DNA of 64,000 nucleotides from assembly GCA_002634385.1 (NCBI GenBank), contig NSJL01000001.1:62001-126000 (forward strand). Reading direction: 5' to 3'. The DNA is from Nitrospira sp. GTDB taxonomy: Bacteria; Nitrospirota; Thermodesulfovibrionia; Thermodesulfovibrionales; Dissulfurispiraceae. Shown here one piece after another: positions 45,450-54,406 of the stretch (positions within the stretch are counted from its first letter, which is position 1; each line of letters starts with the position of its first letter). The translations under genes and the position numbers were made by a program. The notes under the pieces are model-generated. The model saw only the letters and a list, made by a program, of their open reading frames with translations, made no database searches and was not told where the DNA came from.

Positions 45450-45487
45450 AAGGCTATCATGGCTCCGGCCATGGTAGCCTTACTGCT
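45450..45487 (+). terminator. Terminator-like hairpin after the initiator tRNA
   Basis: AAGGCTATCATGG (45450-45462) and CCATGGTAGCCTT (45469-45481) pair with one mismatch; a T-run follows a few bases later. The rest of the gap to 45733 holds only a weak TTGACT element at 45596. Confidence 0.75.
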
Positions 45488-45733
45488 TTTTGGATACCTC
45501 CTCATTCCTTCCGGAACATCAGGACATTCTTCCCTCCTTGAAAGCATTCCTTCAACTCTAAATTTTCAATTAGCACGCAATATCTCAATCTTGAGTTGAC
45601 TTTGGAAACAGCCCCGTGCTAGCTTTTAATGCATATCTCGCAGGAAAGGGGGAAACATCCACACCTATTCACTCTGGAAAAGTCACTCTCTGTCATCATC
45701 GCAACACAAGAAGAACGGAAAACGGGGGATTGT

Positions 45734-46873
45734 ATGAAGAAAATGTTCGTGTCTGTAATGGGGGTATTCACCATTCTCTCTTTCGGGTATCTTGTTTTTA
45801 GTGTCATGAATGCGAAAGCTCCGTCGGCCACTGCCGCGAAAAAGACGTATACCGGTGTCCTCTATGTTGCGGGAATGGGCGGGCATTTCGCCAAAGCCGA
45901 GGTGACCGTCGATCCCAATAATGCCGATGCACCGATACACGTGAACAATCTGGACAGGGTAGTCATCGGGACAAAGGACACCCATCCCACCCATGATGCA
46001 CGCGTGGATGTAGGCGATCCGAACACGCTGTTCTGGTCTACGTATGTGCTGGATCCTCAGGGGAAAATGCATGTCGGTAAGTCCGACCTGAAGACGGGGG
46101 ATGTCATCAAGGATGTTGCTCTCGATCCCGACAAGCGGGCACCGGGTGACAAACCGCCCCTTTATTGCGCGTCGGGCCAGACAAAGCAGTCTTTTTTGCC
46201 GGTATTTATGGGAACGGAAGGGTTTATTGATGTCTTCGATAAGAAGAGTCTCGAGTTGAAGCACCGCATGTTTGTCAGCGACCTCGGGTACAAGCCGGGG
46301 ACATATATCTTCGTCCACGGCATCAATTCAAATGATATGAAGAAGTTTGCCGTGGTGCTGAATCAGAAAAATGACGAGGGAAAGGCCAACGGCAAGGTGG
46401 ATTTCGTCCTGGTCGACCTCCCTTCCCTCGAAAGGGGAAAGTGGAAGGTCCTTGCGAAGAACACCCTGACCGGCGAGCCGCGGAAAACCCTCACCTTCAG
46501 GGAATTTTTCAGTACCGACGATACCTATCTCTATCAGTCCGCCGGCGACAGGCTTTGGGTCCTCGACGGGAAGAGCCTGAAACTGGTGGACGAGAAGATG
46601 ATTCCGGGCGGAGGTCAGATCCACGATGCGATGCCCACCCCGGACAACAAATATGTGATCCTCACGGTGCGGAACGTTACCGAGGGGTGCGATGCAAGCG
46701 GGAAAGCAATCCCCGGCAAGGAAATAACGGACGGGGTCTTTCTGCTGTACGATGCAGAAGCAAGAAAGATTACGGGCAAATCCGCATCAGCGTGCCTCGA
46801 CTGTCATAAGAATATCGGCCTGGGCGACAAAAGCGCCATTCTCTGCGGCCTGGACGGTGTCTGGAGGAAGTAG
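45734..46873 (+). CDS. Exported monoheme c-type protein with probable beta-propeller
   Basis: 379 residues. A signal peptide or anchor (about 1-28, ending NAKA) precedes a beta-rich body with repeated strands such as GFIDVFDKKSLELKHRM, YLYQSAGDRLWVLDGKSL and HDAMPTPDNKYVILTVRN, which look like propeller blades. One heme-binding motif, CLDCH, is at residues 354-358 near the C-terminus. I do not recognise the family. A periplasmic redox or sensing role is inferred from heme plus export. ATG at 45734 follows GGGGGAT. It is monocistronic. Confidence 0.85.
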   Translation: MKKMFVSVMGVFTILSFGYLVFSVMNAKAPSATAAKKTYTGVLYVAGMGGHFAKAEVTVDPNNADAPIHVNNLDRVVIGTKDTHPTHDARVDVGDPNTLFWSTYVLDPQGKMHVGKSDLKTGDVIKDVALDPDKRAPGDKPPLYCASGQTKQSFLPVFMGTEGFIDVFDKKSLELKHRMFVSDLGYKPGTYIFVHGINSNDMKKFAVVLNQKNDEGKANGKVDFVLVDLPSLERGKWKVLAKNTLTGEPRKTLTFREFFSTDDTYLYQSAGDRLWVLDGKSLKLVDEKMIPGGGQIHDAMPTPDNKYVILTVRNVTEGCDASGKAIPGKEITDGVFLLYDAEARKITGKSASACLDCHKNIGLGDKSAILCGLDGVWRK

Positions 46874-46921
46874 CCTCCTGCTCCCCCCGCAGCGGGAGGC
46901 CGCTGCAGGGGGGACTCTCTC

Positions 46922-48892
46922 TCAAAAGTAACGGGGCCGCCGACTCGCGTGAGTGCCCGCGTGAGGGAAAGAGTCCCTGTATACAGCTTCCAGAAAAGCG
47001 AGACCGTATGATCTCGTACAAACCCTCTCATCGCAGATAACCACTCTCCCCTTGTCCTCTTTCGATCGGATAAGCCTGCCGAACCCCTGTTTGAATTTCA
47101 ATACCGCCCGGGGAAGGGAGTACTCCCGAAACGAGTTGCCGCCCCTCCCTTCGATCTCACGGGTCCTTGCCTGCACGATCGGCTCGGTAGGGACCTCAAA
47201 GGGAAGCTTTGTAATGATAACGCATTTCAGGGCATCTCCCTTCACATCCACTCCCTCCCAGAAGGAGTCGAGCCCGAAGAGAATGCAGTCGCTGCTTTCC
47301 CTCATTCTCTCGAGCATGGCCCTGTTGGGGATCTCCCCCTGTATCAGCGGATTGAGCCCCAGAGCGCTCAGCTGCGCCGCAGACAGGGCTTCTACTCTGC
47401 CCATCATCTCCTTCGAGGTGAAAAGCACCAGCACCCCCCCGTCCCTCTTCGACACCTCTTCCACAATAACCCGTGCGATCTTTTCAGCACTGTCACTCCC
47501 CGCAGGATCGATCCCCCGTTTCACCTCCACCACAACCTGCTCCCTGAGGTCGAAGGGAGAGGGTACCGACAGCGTCGAAGCTCCCTCCAGCCCCAGCACC
47601 CTTGCGGTAACATCAAAATCGCCCGCCACGGACAGTGTCGCGGAAGTAAGGACCATGGCCCCGAATTCAGGGACGATGCTGTTCTGCATGAAATCGGCTG
47701 GATAGACCGGGGCCATGCGGAGGCTGACCCTTCCCTCTTCGATCTCAGCCCACCGGACATACCCGTCGCACCCCTCAGAGAACTCCTCCATCCCCTGGGC
47801 ATAGGACTTCAGTTTCAGCAGCGCCGCCTTCAGCTCCAGTTCATCGTCCTCATGGAAAAGCCCCAGGGCGGCTGTCCGTGCCTTTTCTGCGAGGGCCTTC
47901 ATCGATTCCGCCAGGGCAGCGGCACGCTCTTTTAAGTGAAAGGTACTTCCGAGAGAGGCGCGGTGTTTCAGGGCACTCCTTACCGATACCCAGAAGAGGG
48001 ACATCTCACTGCGGAGAGAGTCGATCAACGGGAAAAGGGCGGAAGTCTGCGCAAGGAGGCCCCGGTATGTCCCCCTTTCATCGGGCTTGAGCAGGGTGGA
48101 GAGGATGCGCTCAAATCCGCGGCTGGACAGGATAAGTCCCGCAACTTCGGAGAGCGCGCCGTCGACGGAGTGGGCCTCGTCGATGACCAACACTTCCACT
48201 TTCGGCAAAAGCCGCGCATCTTCCGGGAGGAGTGCATTGATCCCCAGAAGGGCATGGTTCGCCACCACGATTTGGGCCCTCCCCCAACGCTGCCGTGCGG
48301 CAAAGTAGAAACACTGTCGCAAAAAAGAGCACCGCTGCCCCATACACGCATCCGCATCGGAACACACTCTTTCCCATAGAAGGGGATGCCTTATCCGGAA
48401 ATCCTCACGGTCACCCGATTCCGTCCCGGATGCCCACCGGGACAGGGCAAGGTACTCGACGACCTCTTTTTCGTCCGCCCTGAAGGCGTGGAGGCGCCGC
48501 AGACAGAGATAGTTACTCCTCCCCTTGGCAATGGCATAATCGAACTCCTGCAGAGAGGAAAGGAAGGAGAGGTCCTTCGTGACGATCTGCTCCTGGAGAT
48601 TGATCGTCCGGGTGGAAATGACAGCCCGCTTCCCGGAGAGGAGCAGCGGAATGAGATAGGAAAAGGTTTTGCCGGTCCCCGTTCCCGCTTCAGCCAGAAG
48701 GATGCCCTCCCCCTTTTCCATCAGCGCGGAGCAGGCACGCATCATCTCCAGCTGGGAGCGGCGCACTTCATATCCCGGCAGTACCGCTGCAATCCTCTCA
48801 TTCAGGAAGCGCTCCGCATGCACCGCCAATCCCCTTTCCGCCCCCCCGGCGCTTTCCAGGGTCCCGGCATCCCTCTCATTCACCATCAGCAT
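46922..48892 (-). CDS. DinG/XPD-type ATP-dependent DNA helicase
   Basis: 656 residues, superfamily 2 helicase with an iron-sulfur cluster. Walker A AEAGTGTGKT, four cluster cysteines (CLRRLH, then CSDADACMGQRCSFLRQC), DEAH in VIDEAHSV and the C-terminal motif GFGRLIRSKEDKG. DinG-family enzymes unwind forked DNA, R-loops and G-quadruplexes. Compared with YoaA and DinG it has no extra exonuclease domain. The first Met pair (48892, 48886) leaves the start uncertain by two codons. Monocistronic. Confidence 0.92.
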   Translation of the reverse strand: MLMVNERDAGTLESAGGAERGLAVHAERFLNERIAAVLPGYEVRRSQLEMMRACSALMEKGEGILLAEAGTGTGKTFSYLIPLLLSGKRAVISTRTINLQEQIVTKDLSFLSSLQEFDYAIAKGRSNYLCLRRLHAFRADEKEVVEYLALSRWASGTESGDREDFRIRHPLLWERVCSDADACMGQRCSFLRQCFYFAARQRWGRAQIVVANHALLGINALLPEDARLLPKVEVLVIDEAHSVDGALSEVAGLILSSRGFERILSTLLKPDERGTYRGLLAQTSALFPLIDSLRSEMSLFWVSVRSALKHRASLGSTFHLKERAAALAESMKALAEKARTAALGLFHEDDELELKAALLKLKSYAQGMEEFSEGCDGYVRWAEIEEGRVSLRMAPVYPADFMQNSIVPEFGAMVLTSATLSVAGDFDVTARVLGLEGASTLSVPSPFDLREQVVVEVKRGIDPAGSDSAEKIARVIVEEVSKRDGGVLVLFTSKEMMGRVEALSAAQLSALGLNPLIQGEIPNRAMLERMRESSDCILFGLDSFWEGVDVKGDALKCVIITKLPFEVPTEPIVQARTREIEGRGGNSFREYSLPRAVLKFKQGFGRLIRSKEDKGRVVICDERVCTRSYGLAFLEAVYRDSFPHAGTHASRRPRYF

Positions 48893-49021
48893 ACACCGTA
48901 CTGCCGTAATTCATCTTTTATTATTTCCTATCGACACGGTCAATTGCCAACGGAAGCCCCTCTCACCGGCGCCTGCGAGGACCCGGAAATCCGGGGATTC
49001 CGCTTTTTCCTGCGGAAAGTC

Positions 49022-49051
49022 TTTACTTACAACTCCCCGATCTGTTATAAA
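49022..49051 (+). promoter_or_regulatory. Promoter-like sequence for tRNA-Val
   Basis: TTTACT (49022-49027) and TATAAA (49046-49051), spacer 18 bp, 27 bp before the tRNA. Confidence 0.45.
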
Positions 49052-49078
49052 TTAATAGTTACCGATTCTGCACGAAAC

Positions 49079-49153
49079 GGGCGATTAGCTCAGTGGGAGA
49101 GCGTTCCCTTCACACGGGAAAGGTCGTAGGTTCAATCCCTACATCGCCTACCA
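49079..49153 (+). tRNA. tRNA-Val (CAC)
   Basis: 75 nt with encoded CCA. Acceptor GGGCGAT pairs with ATCGCCT (G1-U72 wobble), the D arm is GCTCAGTGGGAGAGC, and the anticodon loop TTCACAC gives CAC, reading GUG. The T arm GTAGGTTCAATCCCTAC is standard. Confidence 0.95.
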
Positions 49154-49265
49154 TTCTTTCCCCTCTCACCGCGCACCCTTCTCATTCCTGAAAGCTCGGC
49201 TGGCCAATGAGTCGAATATGCGGGAGGGGACCCACACCGCCGATCAGGAGTTGCCCGGAACAGAA

Positions 49266-49838
49266 TTACTGCTGTTTCTCTTTCCGTGCGATGAGCTGTT
49301 TGAAGCAGGGGGAGTGACGGATAGTGTCGTACGTCCCCGATGTTTTCAGGTAATTCCAGTTATTATAGCCTTTTTCAATTGCCCTTTTCAGCCACTTGCA
49401 TGCCTCTTCCGCGTCGCTCTTCGCCGCGTAGAGCTCTGACATGCTGTTCAGGGCATAGATATTGTTCTCGTTCAGCTCGAGAGACCTCCTGATATCCCGT
49501 TCGGCATCCCCATACCGGCCCATGAGGATGTTGATGAATCCCCTGTTGTTGTACGGCATGCCGTTCTTCGGGTTCAGCTCTATGGCCTTGTTGTAATCGG
49601 CAACAGCGAGATCATACTGGCCGAGCTGAAGATAAACGTTTCCCCTGTTGTTGTAGGCCAGGAAATAGTCAGGATTCAACTCTATCGCCCTGGTGTAGTC
49701 GGCAATGGCACGATCGTACCGCCTCTTTTTATGGTACGCATTCCCCCGGTCTTTGTAGGCCCGGTAATCCTGCGGATTCTGCTCTATCACCCTGGAGAAC
49801 TTTGCTATGTCGAAGTCGTATTTCCATATTTTTGCCAT
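49266..49838 (-). CDS. TPR-repeat protein
   Basis: 190 residues with about four tetratricopeptide repeats: YRAYKDRGNAYHKKRRYDRA, FLAYNNRGNVYLQLGQYDLA, GMPYNNRGFINILMGRYGDA and IYALNSMSELYAAKSDAEEA. TPRs are protein-protein scaffolds. MAKIWKYDFD at 49838 is chosen because GGGAG is eight bases upstream; a start at 49955 would add a hydrophobic anchor but has no ribosome site. Partner unknown. Confidence 0.83.
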   Translation of the reverse strand: MAKIWKYDFDIAKFSRVIEQNPQDYRAYKDRGNAYHKKRRYDRAIADYTRAIELNPDYFLAYNNRGNVYLQLGQYDLAVADYNKAIELNPKNGMPYNNRGFINILMGRYGDAERDIRRSLELNENNIYALNSMSELYAAKSDAEEACKWLKRAIEKGYNNWNYLKTSGTYDTIRHSPCFKQLIARKEKQQ

Positions 49839-50138
49839 AGGATATCTCCCGCCACGGCCTTCCCTCAAGGATACGAGATAATTATAAAAAAAATATGAAA
49901 GAAAGACCGGCAGCGCGCCTGCTGCTGCTTGCTTTAGAATATAGCGGCACATCATAGAGGAAAGTCAAGTTTTCCGGCGCCCCGGGAAAAAGGAGCCTCC
50001 GGGGGTTCGTCAAAACGAGAGTGCCTTTGACCATACTCACCCTCCCCAGTGTTTCCAAAAGACACACCCTGTTGCAAGATAGCCACAAAAGCCGGAGGGG
50101 CCTTTTTCAGTTCACATTGTTTTATAAGTATTTTTTAT

Positions 50139-50154
50139 TGGCACACTTGTTGCT
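50139..50154 (+). promoter_or_regulatory. Sigma-54 promoter of the porin gene
   Basis: TGGCACACTTGTTGCT: -24 TGGCAC, -12 TTGCT, exact GG-N10-GC spacing. It predicts a start near 50166 and a ~200-nt leader before the GTG at 50364. Confidence 0.75.
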
Positions 50155-50164
50155 ATTTACCTCA

Positions 50165-50363
50165 TTGTCCGCACAGAGGGGATGTTTTTCCCGGTAAGAA
50201 AACGGACATGGCTTTTTATACGATTATATTATATTTGCTTCTTCCTTTCTCAAAAAGGAGGTGAGGGCACCCACAGGACCATTGAAAATGAAGAGAAGCA
50301 AATCGGGTAGCACCATCCCGCCTTTGGCGGGCAGATACTGAACTAACCATAGGAGGTTAGGAA
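50165..50363 (+). promoter_or_regulatory. Structured leader of the porin mRNA
   Basis: Several stems can form: TGTCCG (about 50166) with CGGACA (about 50212); CCCGCC-TTT-GGCGGG at 50317-50331; and CTAACC-ATAGGA-GGTTAG at 50343-50360, which holds the ribosome site AGGAGG (50351-50356) in its loop and stem. The order CACAGG, ACCATT, GAAA, GCAAA near 50272-50302 recalls c-di-GMP-I (GEMM) aptamers but is not a clear match. A 17-codon open frame from ATG 50288 to TGA is an alternative leader peptide. Confidence 0.45.
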
Positions 50364-51878
50364 GTGAGAAAATATTTTGCATTACTCGTAAGCATGTTGT
50401 TTCTTCTCGGCTTCGCGGCGAGCGCCTTCGCCATTCACGCCGACATTCCTTCTGAAACACAGGCGGTTGTCGCCAAGGGTGCCACCCAGATCACCCTGGG
50501 CGGCGAAGTGAGAATGAGGGGCTGGATGAGCACCGACATTGTCCATGGCAGCGGCGCCAGCGCCCAGCTTCCCGTAGATGCTCCGTCAGCAGCCTGGTAC
50601 GATGCAAGGGTACGGCTCAGCCTCCAGGCTGATGTCACCAAAAACACCACCGGTTTCGTACAGCTCGAGACCTCTTCCGGCTCTGACCTGACGAACTCCG
50701 ACACGTACACTTGGGGTAGAGGGAGTGGCACGTCTAATTCCGCCACCGGCACCGCCGTGGGCGCCACCGAGAACAACAAGCCCGATTCTGAGCTCAGGAT
50801 CCTCCAGGCCTGGATCCAGCACTCCGGCTCCGGACTCCTCGGGATTCCCGCGGGTATCAAGGTCGGCCATATGCCCCTTGCCCTGAGCCAGAGGCAGTTC
50901 CTTGACCACACCAAGTTCGGTGACGACGCGGTTCTGTTCTTTGCGTTTCCCATGAAGAACCTCCACGTCGCCGCAGTGGCTGCAAAGGTCATCGAGGGCA
51001 GCACCGGACAGTCGAACGACGACACCGACGCTTATGCTGCTCTCGCAGTATACAACTGGAACAAGGACAACGCCGTCGGAGTCAACCTGTTCTACGCGCA
51101 GGGCAACAACACCCCGATTAACACTCTGCTTCCCGCGAGCGGCGGCACTCCTGCTGCCAGCAACTGGGTCATTAACGAAGACCAGGGCTTCAAGTTCTAC
51201 AACCTCGGCTTCCATGCGAGCGGCGTACTTTACGGGCTGACCTACGAAGCGGAATTCGACACCCAGTTCGGTAGGACGCTCAAGGGATTCGCTGAAACCG
51301 ATTTCAGGGGCTACGGCGCTTTCGTAAACCTGGGCTACAAGATCAATCCCGTGACAGTCAGGGCGGGCTTCGCCTATGGTAGCGGTGACAGCGACGGTAT
51401 GGCCGACGGCAAGAACAAGGAGTTCCAGACCTCCATGGGAAGGGACGTCCACTATGCGTTCATTTATGAGTACACCCTCAGGACTGCCGCCAACATGCAG
51501 TGGCTCGACACCGGGCACTCCGGAGCAGGCCTTACCGGCAGCGGCGTGAACAGCACCGGCCGCAGCACGGGTATCGCCAATACCACCTACTACCGGCTGG
51601 GTCTTGACTTCGCCCCGATGAAAGACGTGACCGCCTCCATTGACGGGTTCGTCATCAGGGCTTCGAAGACCTCCGGCGGACAGGACAAGCAGATCGGTGA
51701 GGAAATCGATGTCAAGCTTGCCTACAAGATCGACAGGAATCTCACCTACTCCGTCATCGCCGGCTGGATGAACACCGGTGACTTCTACGAGACCGGTGCG
51801 GCAGGAACGCCCTTTACCTCTGCAAACAACATAAAGGATCCGTTCCAGATGGTGCATGCATTGACCCTCAGCTTCTAA
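50364..51878 (+). CDS. Outer-membrane porin-like beta-barrel
   Basis: 504 residues. Signal peptide (about 1-23, AASAFA) then a barrel-like sequence ending in LTLSF with the C-terminal Phe used for outer-membrane assembly. N-terminal ITLGGEVRMRGWM is typical of porins of the alginate-export/OprB-like type; no conserved enzymatic motif. The start is GTG with AGGAGG seven bases upstream. Transcription probably depends on sigma-54. It may provide a route for substrate uptake; what passes is unknown. Confidence 0.87.
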   Translation: MRKYFALLVSMLFLLGFAASAFAIHADIPSETQAVVAKGATQITLGGEVRMRGWMSTDIVHGSGASAQLPVDAPSAAWYDARVRLSLQADVTKNTTGFVQLETSSGSDLTNSDTYTWGRGSGTSNSATGTAVGATENNKPDSELRILQAWIQHSGSGLLGIPAGIKVGHMPLALSQRQFLDHTKFGDDAVLFFAFPMKNLHVAAVAAKVIEGSTGQSNDDTDAYAALAVYNWNKDNAVGVNLFYAQGNNTPINTLLPASGGTPAASNWVINEDQGFKFYNLGFHASGVLYGLTYEAEFDTQFGRTLKGFAETDFRGYGAFVNLGYKINPVTVRAGFAYGSGDSDGMADGKNKEFQTSMGRDVHYAFIYEYTLRTAANMQWLDTGHSGAGLTGSGVNSTGRSTGIANTTYYRLGLDFAPMKDVTASIDGFVIRASKTSGGQDKQIGEEIDVKLAYKIDRNLTYSVIAGWMNTGDFYETGAAGTPFTSANNIKDPFQMVHALTLSF

Positions 51879-51905
51879 TTCAAACCGCTGAGGAGCTTCA
51901 CAAAG

Positions 51906-51934
51906 AAAGGCGGCTCTTTCGAGCCGCCTTTCTT
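51906..51934 (+). terminator. Rho-independent terminator of the porin gene
   Basis: AAAGGCGGCTC (51906-51916) and GAGCCGCCTTT (51921-51931) pair perfectly around TTTC, followed by a T-rich end. Confidence 0.93.
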
Positions 51935-52007
51935 ATTCCCCGGGAGACGGGGGGAAAGAGTTTTGACAATTCAGGTTTTCGAGAGGGCGCAAAGGAATGG
52001 CCTTCCG

Positions 52008-52484
52008 TCAGAGGGAAGACTGCACCAAAAGACATACCGCGTGAACCGCTATGCCTTCACCGCGTCCGGCAAATCCCATTCCTTCGTTCGTCTTCGCTTT
52101 GATGCTCACGCATGCGGGGGGGATCCCCGCTGCGGAAAGGGCATGCTTCATGGAATCAATATGGGGTCCGATTTTCGGCCTCTCCGCAATAATAATGGAG
52201 TCGATCCAGGCGATCTCGAACCCCCTCTCCTTCACCCTCTCAGCAATGTGTTTCAGGAGTAGTATGCTCGAGACCCCTTTCCATTGCGGGTCGGTATCGG
52301 GGAAGTGCTTTCCGATATCCCCCTCTCCCAGGGCGCCGATCAGTGCGTCGGTAACGGCGTGACAGAGAGCGTCTCCATCGGAATGGCCGAGGAGCCCCTT
52401 CTCATGGGGAATATCCACCCCGCCGAGAATAAGCTTCCTCCCCTCCACGAGCCGGTGAGAATCGTATCCTATTCCTATACGCAC
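52008..52484 (-). CDS. ispF: 2-C-methyl-D-erythritol 2,4-cyclodiphosphate synthase
   Basis: 158 residues, full-length IspF of the non-mevalonate isoprenoid route. It forms MEcPP with release of CMP. GIGYDSHRLVEG and HSDGDALCHAVTDAL hold the zinc ligands; TTNEGMG-like TNEGMGFAGRGEG binds CMP. The start is GTG at 52484. It is 37 bp downstream of ispD on the same strand. Confidence 0.95.
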   Translation of the reverse strand: MRIGIGYDSHRLVEGRKLILGGVDIPHEKGLLGHSDGDALCHAVTDALIGALGEGDIGKHFPDTDPQWKGVSSILLLKHIAERVKERGFEIAWIDSIIIAERPKIGPHIDSMKHALSAAGIPPACVSIKAKTNEGMGFAGRGEGIAVHAVCLLVQSSL

Positions 52485-52521
52485 CGTAGTCTATCCACCC
52501 TCACCATTCAGCAGATCTTCT

Positions 52522-53262
52522 TCATTGAGAACCCGCTTTCAGGAGCGCTTCCGCCACAAGAATGTCTTCCGGCGTGGTCACCTTGATATTCCGGTACGAT
52601 CCCATGATGATCCTCACTGAGCCGCCGTACCGCTCCACCAGGGCGGCGTCATCGGTGCCGTAAAAGCCTTCGGAGCGGGCCCGCCGGTGCGCCTCCCGTA
52701 TCCTCCCGAGGGGAAACACCTGGGGAGTCTGGATCGCCCAGAGAGCTGTCCTGTCCAATGTCTCCCCTACCACTACCTCCGGCGCCTCCGGTACGTTTTC
52801 CCCCGGCGAGGAGGGAGCAGCCGTCTTGATCGTATCCTTTACCGGCACTCCCACCACAGCACCGTCATATCCTTCCAGCCCTTCGACGGCCCTTTCGATG
52901 AGGCAGCACTCCACCAGGGGCCGGGCTCCGTCATGGATCACCACCGTAGAAAGCTCCTCCCCGAGGGCTTCCAGGCCATGGGATACCGAATCCTGCCTCT
53001 CTCTGCCCCCGGTGACAATCCTCTTCACTTTGGTAATTCCGTAGTGCTCCACCAGTTCCCATCCGGCCTTCCTGTCCTCGGCCTTCAGCACCGGCAGGAT
53101 CTCATCGACCCTCCCGCACTTCTGGAATGCCTCGAGAACCCAGACAAGCAGAGGCTTTCCGGACAGGAGGTGCAGCGTTTTCCCTTTCTGCCCTCCAAAC
53201 CTCCTTCCCATCCCCGCGGCGGGAACGATCGCCGTCACTTTCTTCCGCACTTCTCTTTCCAT
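52522..53262 (-). CDS. ispD: 2-C-methyl-D-erythritol 4-phosphate cytidylyltransferase
   Basis: 246 residues. IspD couples MEP with CTP. The signature VPAAGMGRRFGGQKGKTLHLL-type N-terminus, VIHDGARP and TDDAALVE are present. A 12-bp sequence at the start is duplicated in tandem, giving ATG at both 53262 and 53277; neither has a strong ribosome site and the shorter start is used here. Upstream lies the PIN-TRAM gene, a common partner in bacteria. Confidence 0.93.
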   Translation of the reverse strand: MEREVRKKVTAIVPAAGMGRRFGGQKGKTLHLLSGKPLLVWVLEAFQKCGRVDEILPVLKAEDRKAGWELVEHYGITKVKRIVTGGRERQDSVSHGLEALGEELSTVVIHDGARPLVECCLIERAVEGLEGYDGAVVGVPVKDTIKTAAPSSPGENVPEAPEVVVGETLDRTALWAIQTPQVFPLGRIREAHRRARSEGFYGTDDAALVERYGGSVRIIMGSYRNIKVTTPEDILVAEALLKAGSQ

Positions 53263-53384
53263 AGAAATCCAGGCCATAGAAATCCGGAGCACGCACCTCC
53301 ACGCCCCTGGCGCCCCCCTCCCGAAAGAGAGGGGAATCCTCCGCCGGTATCGTTCTTTTGCATTTCCGCTTTTAAGGGATTCCC

Positions 53385-54368
53385 TTATTCCTCTTCCCGC
53401 AGACGGGCAAAGATCATCCGCCCCGCCGTGGTCTGCAGCACGCTGGTGACGGTGGCCTCCACCGTCTTTCCGATAAGCTTGCGCGCATTTTCGATGACCA
53501 CCATGGTCCCGTCGTCAAGATAGGCGACTCCCTGGTTGTACTCCTTCCCTTCCTTTACGACAAAAAGGTTGATGATCTCTCCGGGAAGCACCACCGGCTT
53601 CAGCACGTTGGCAAGCTCGTTGATATTGAGCACGGAGACCCCCTGCAACTGCGCCACTTTATTCAGGTTGAAATCGTTGGTAACGATCTTTCCGCTCAAA
53701 AGCCGCGCCAGGGCGATCAGTTTCGCATCGACTTCCTTGATCTTCGGGAAGTCCTCTTCCACAATCCTGACCTTGATGTTCGACATCTTCTGGATACGGT
53801 GCAGGATATCGAGCCCGCGCCTCCCCTTTGCCCTCCTCATGGGATCGGGGGAATCGGCGACATACTGGAGCTCCTGAAGGATAAACTGGGCGATAATAAA
53901 GGTCCCTTCGAGGAAGCCCGCCTCGATGACATCGGCGATGCGGCCGTCGATGATGACGCTGGTATCCAGGATCTTCAGATCTTCCTCCAGCTCCTGTCCC
54001 TTGAAGAGGCGCATGATCGCAGGGACGGTAAGGTTCTTTCCCCGGTATAACCCGGCAAACAGGCCTCCGTAGCCGAGCACCGCGGTAAGGATAAAATAGG
54101 AGGCCCTCCAGCCCTCCTCGCTGACAATAAAACGGAAGGGATACAGCAGGAGGAAGGAAGAGGCAAGCCCTATTCCCAAGCCCAGAAGACCGCCGAGAAT
54201 CGAGCCGAAGGAAACATCCCGGAGTCTCGCTTCGATAAAAAGGGAGAGGGCGCCGAGGAAAAGACCGAAAAGTATGCCATAGGCAGCAAAACCGTAACGC
54301 AAACCGAATAAAAAGCCTGCAGCAATGAAAATGAACATGATTGCCGTTTTTGAGGCAAGACGGGTCAT
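53385..54368 (-). CDS. Membrane PIN-TRAM domain protein
   Basis: 327 residues. Four membrane helices (about residues 8-125) are followed by a PIN nuclease-like domain (ILDTSVIIDGRIADV, DAKLIALARL, VTNDFNLNKVA) and a C-terminal TRAM domain (about 270-325). The acidic residues of a PIN active site are present. This is the YacL-type family often found beside ispD; role unknown, possibly RNA-related. ATG follows GGGGGTGA. Confidence 0.9.
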   Translation of the reverse strand: MTRLASKTAIMFIFIAAGFLFGLRYGFAAYGILFGLFLGALSLFIEARLRDVSFGSILGGLLGLGIGLASSFLLLYPFRFIVSEEGWRASYFILTAVLGYGGLFAGLYRGKNLTVPAIMRLFKGQELEEDLKILDTSVIIDGRIADVIEAGFLEGTFIIAQFILQELQYVADSPDPMRRAKGRRGLDILHRIQKMSNIKVRIVEEDFPKIKEVDAKLIALARLLSGKIVTNDFNLNKVAQLQGVSVLNINELANVLKPVVLPGEIINLFVVKEGKEYNQGVAYLDDGTMVVIENARKLIGKTVEATVTSVLQTTAGRMIFARLREEE

Positions 54369-54406
54369 CTTTTCACCCCCTTTCTCTCTTTCACTTCCTG
54401 GTGCTC

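Noticed and set aside
49839-49955. Longer TPR protein with a hydrophobic N-terminus
   Set aside because: No ribosome site at the upstream start, whereas ATG 49838 has GGGAG at a good distance.
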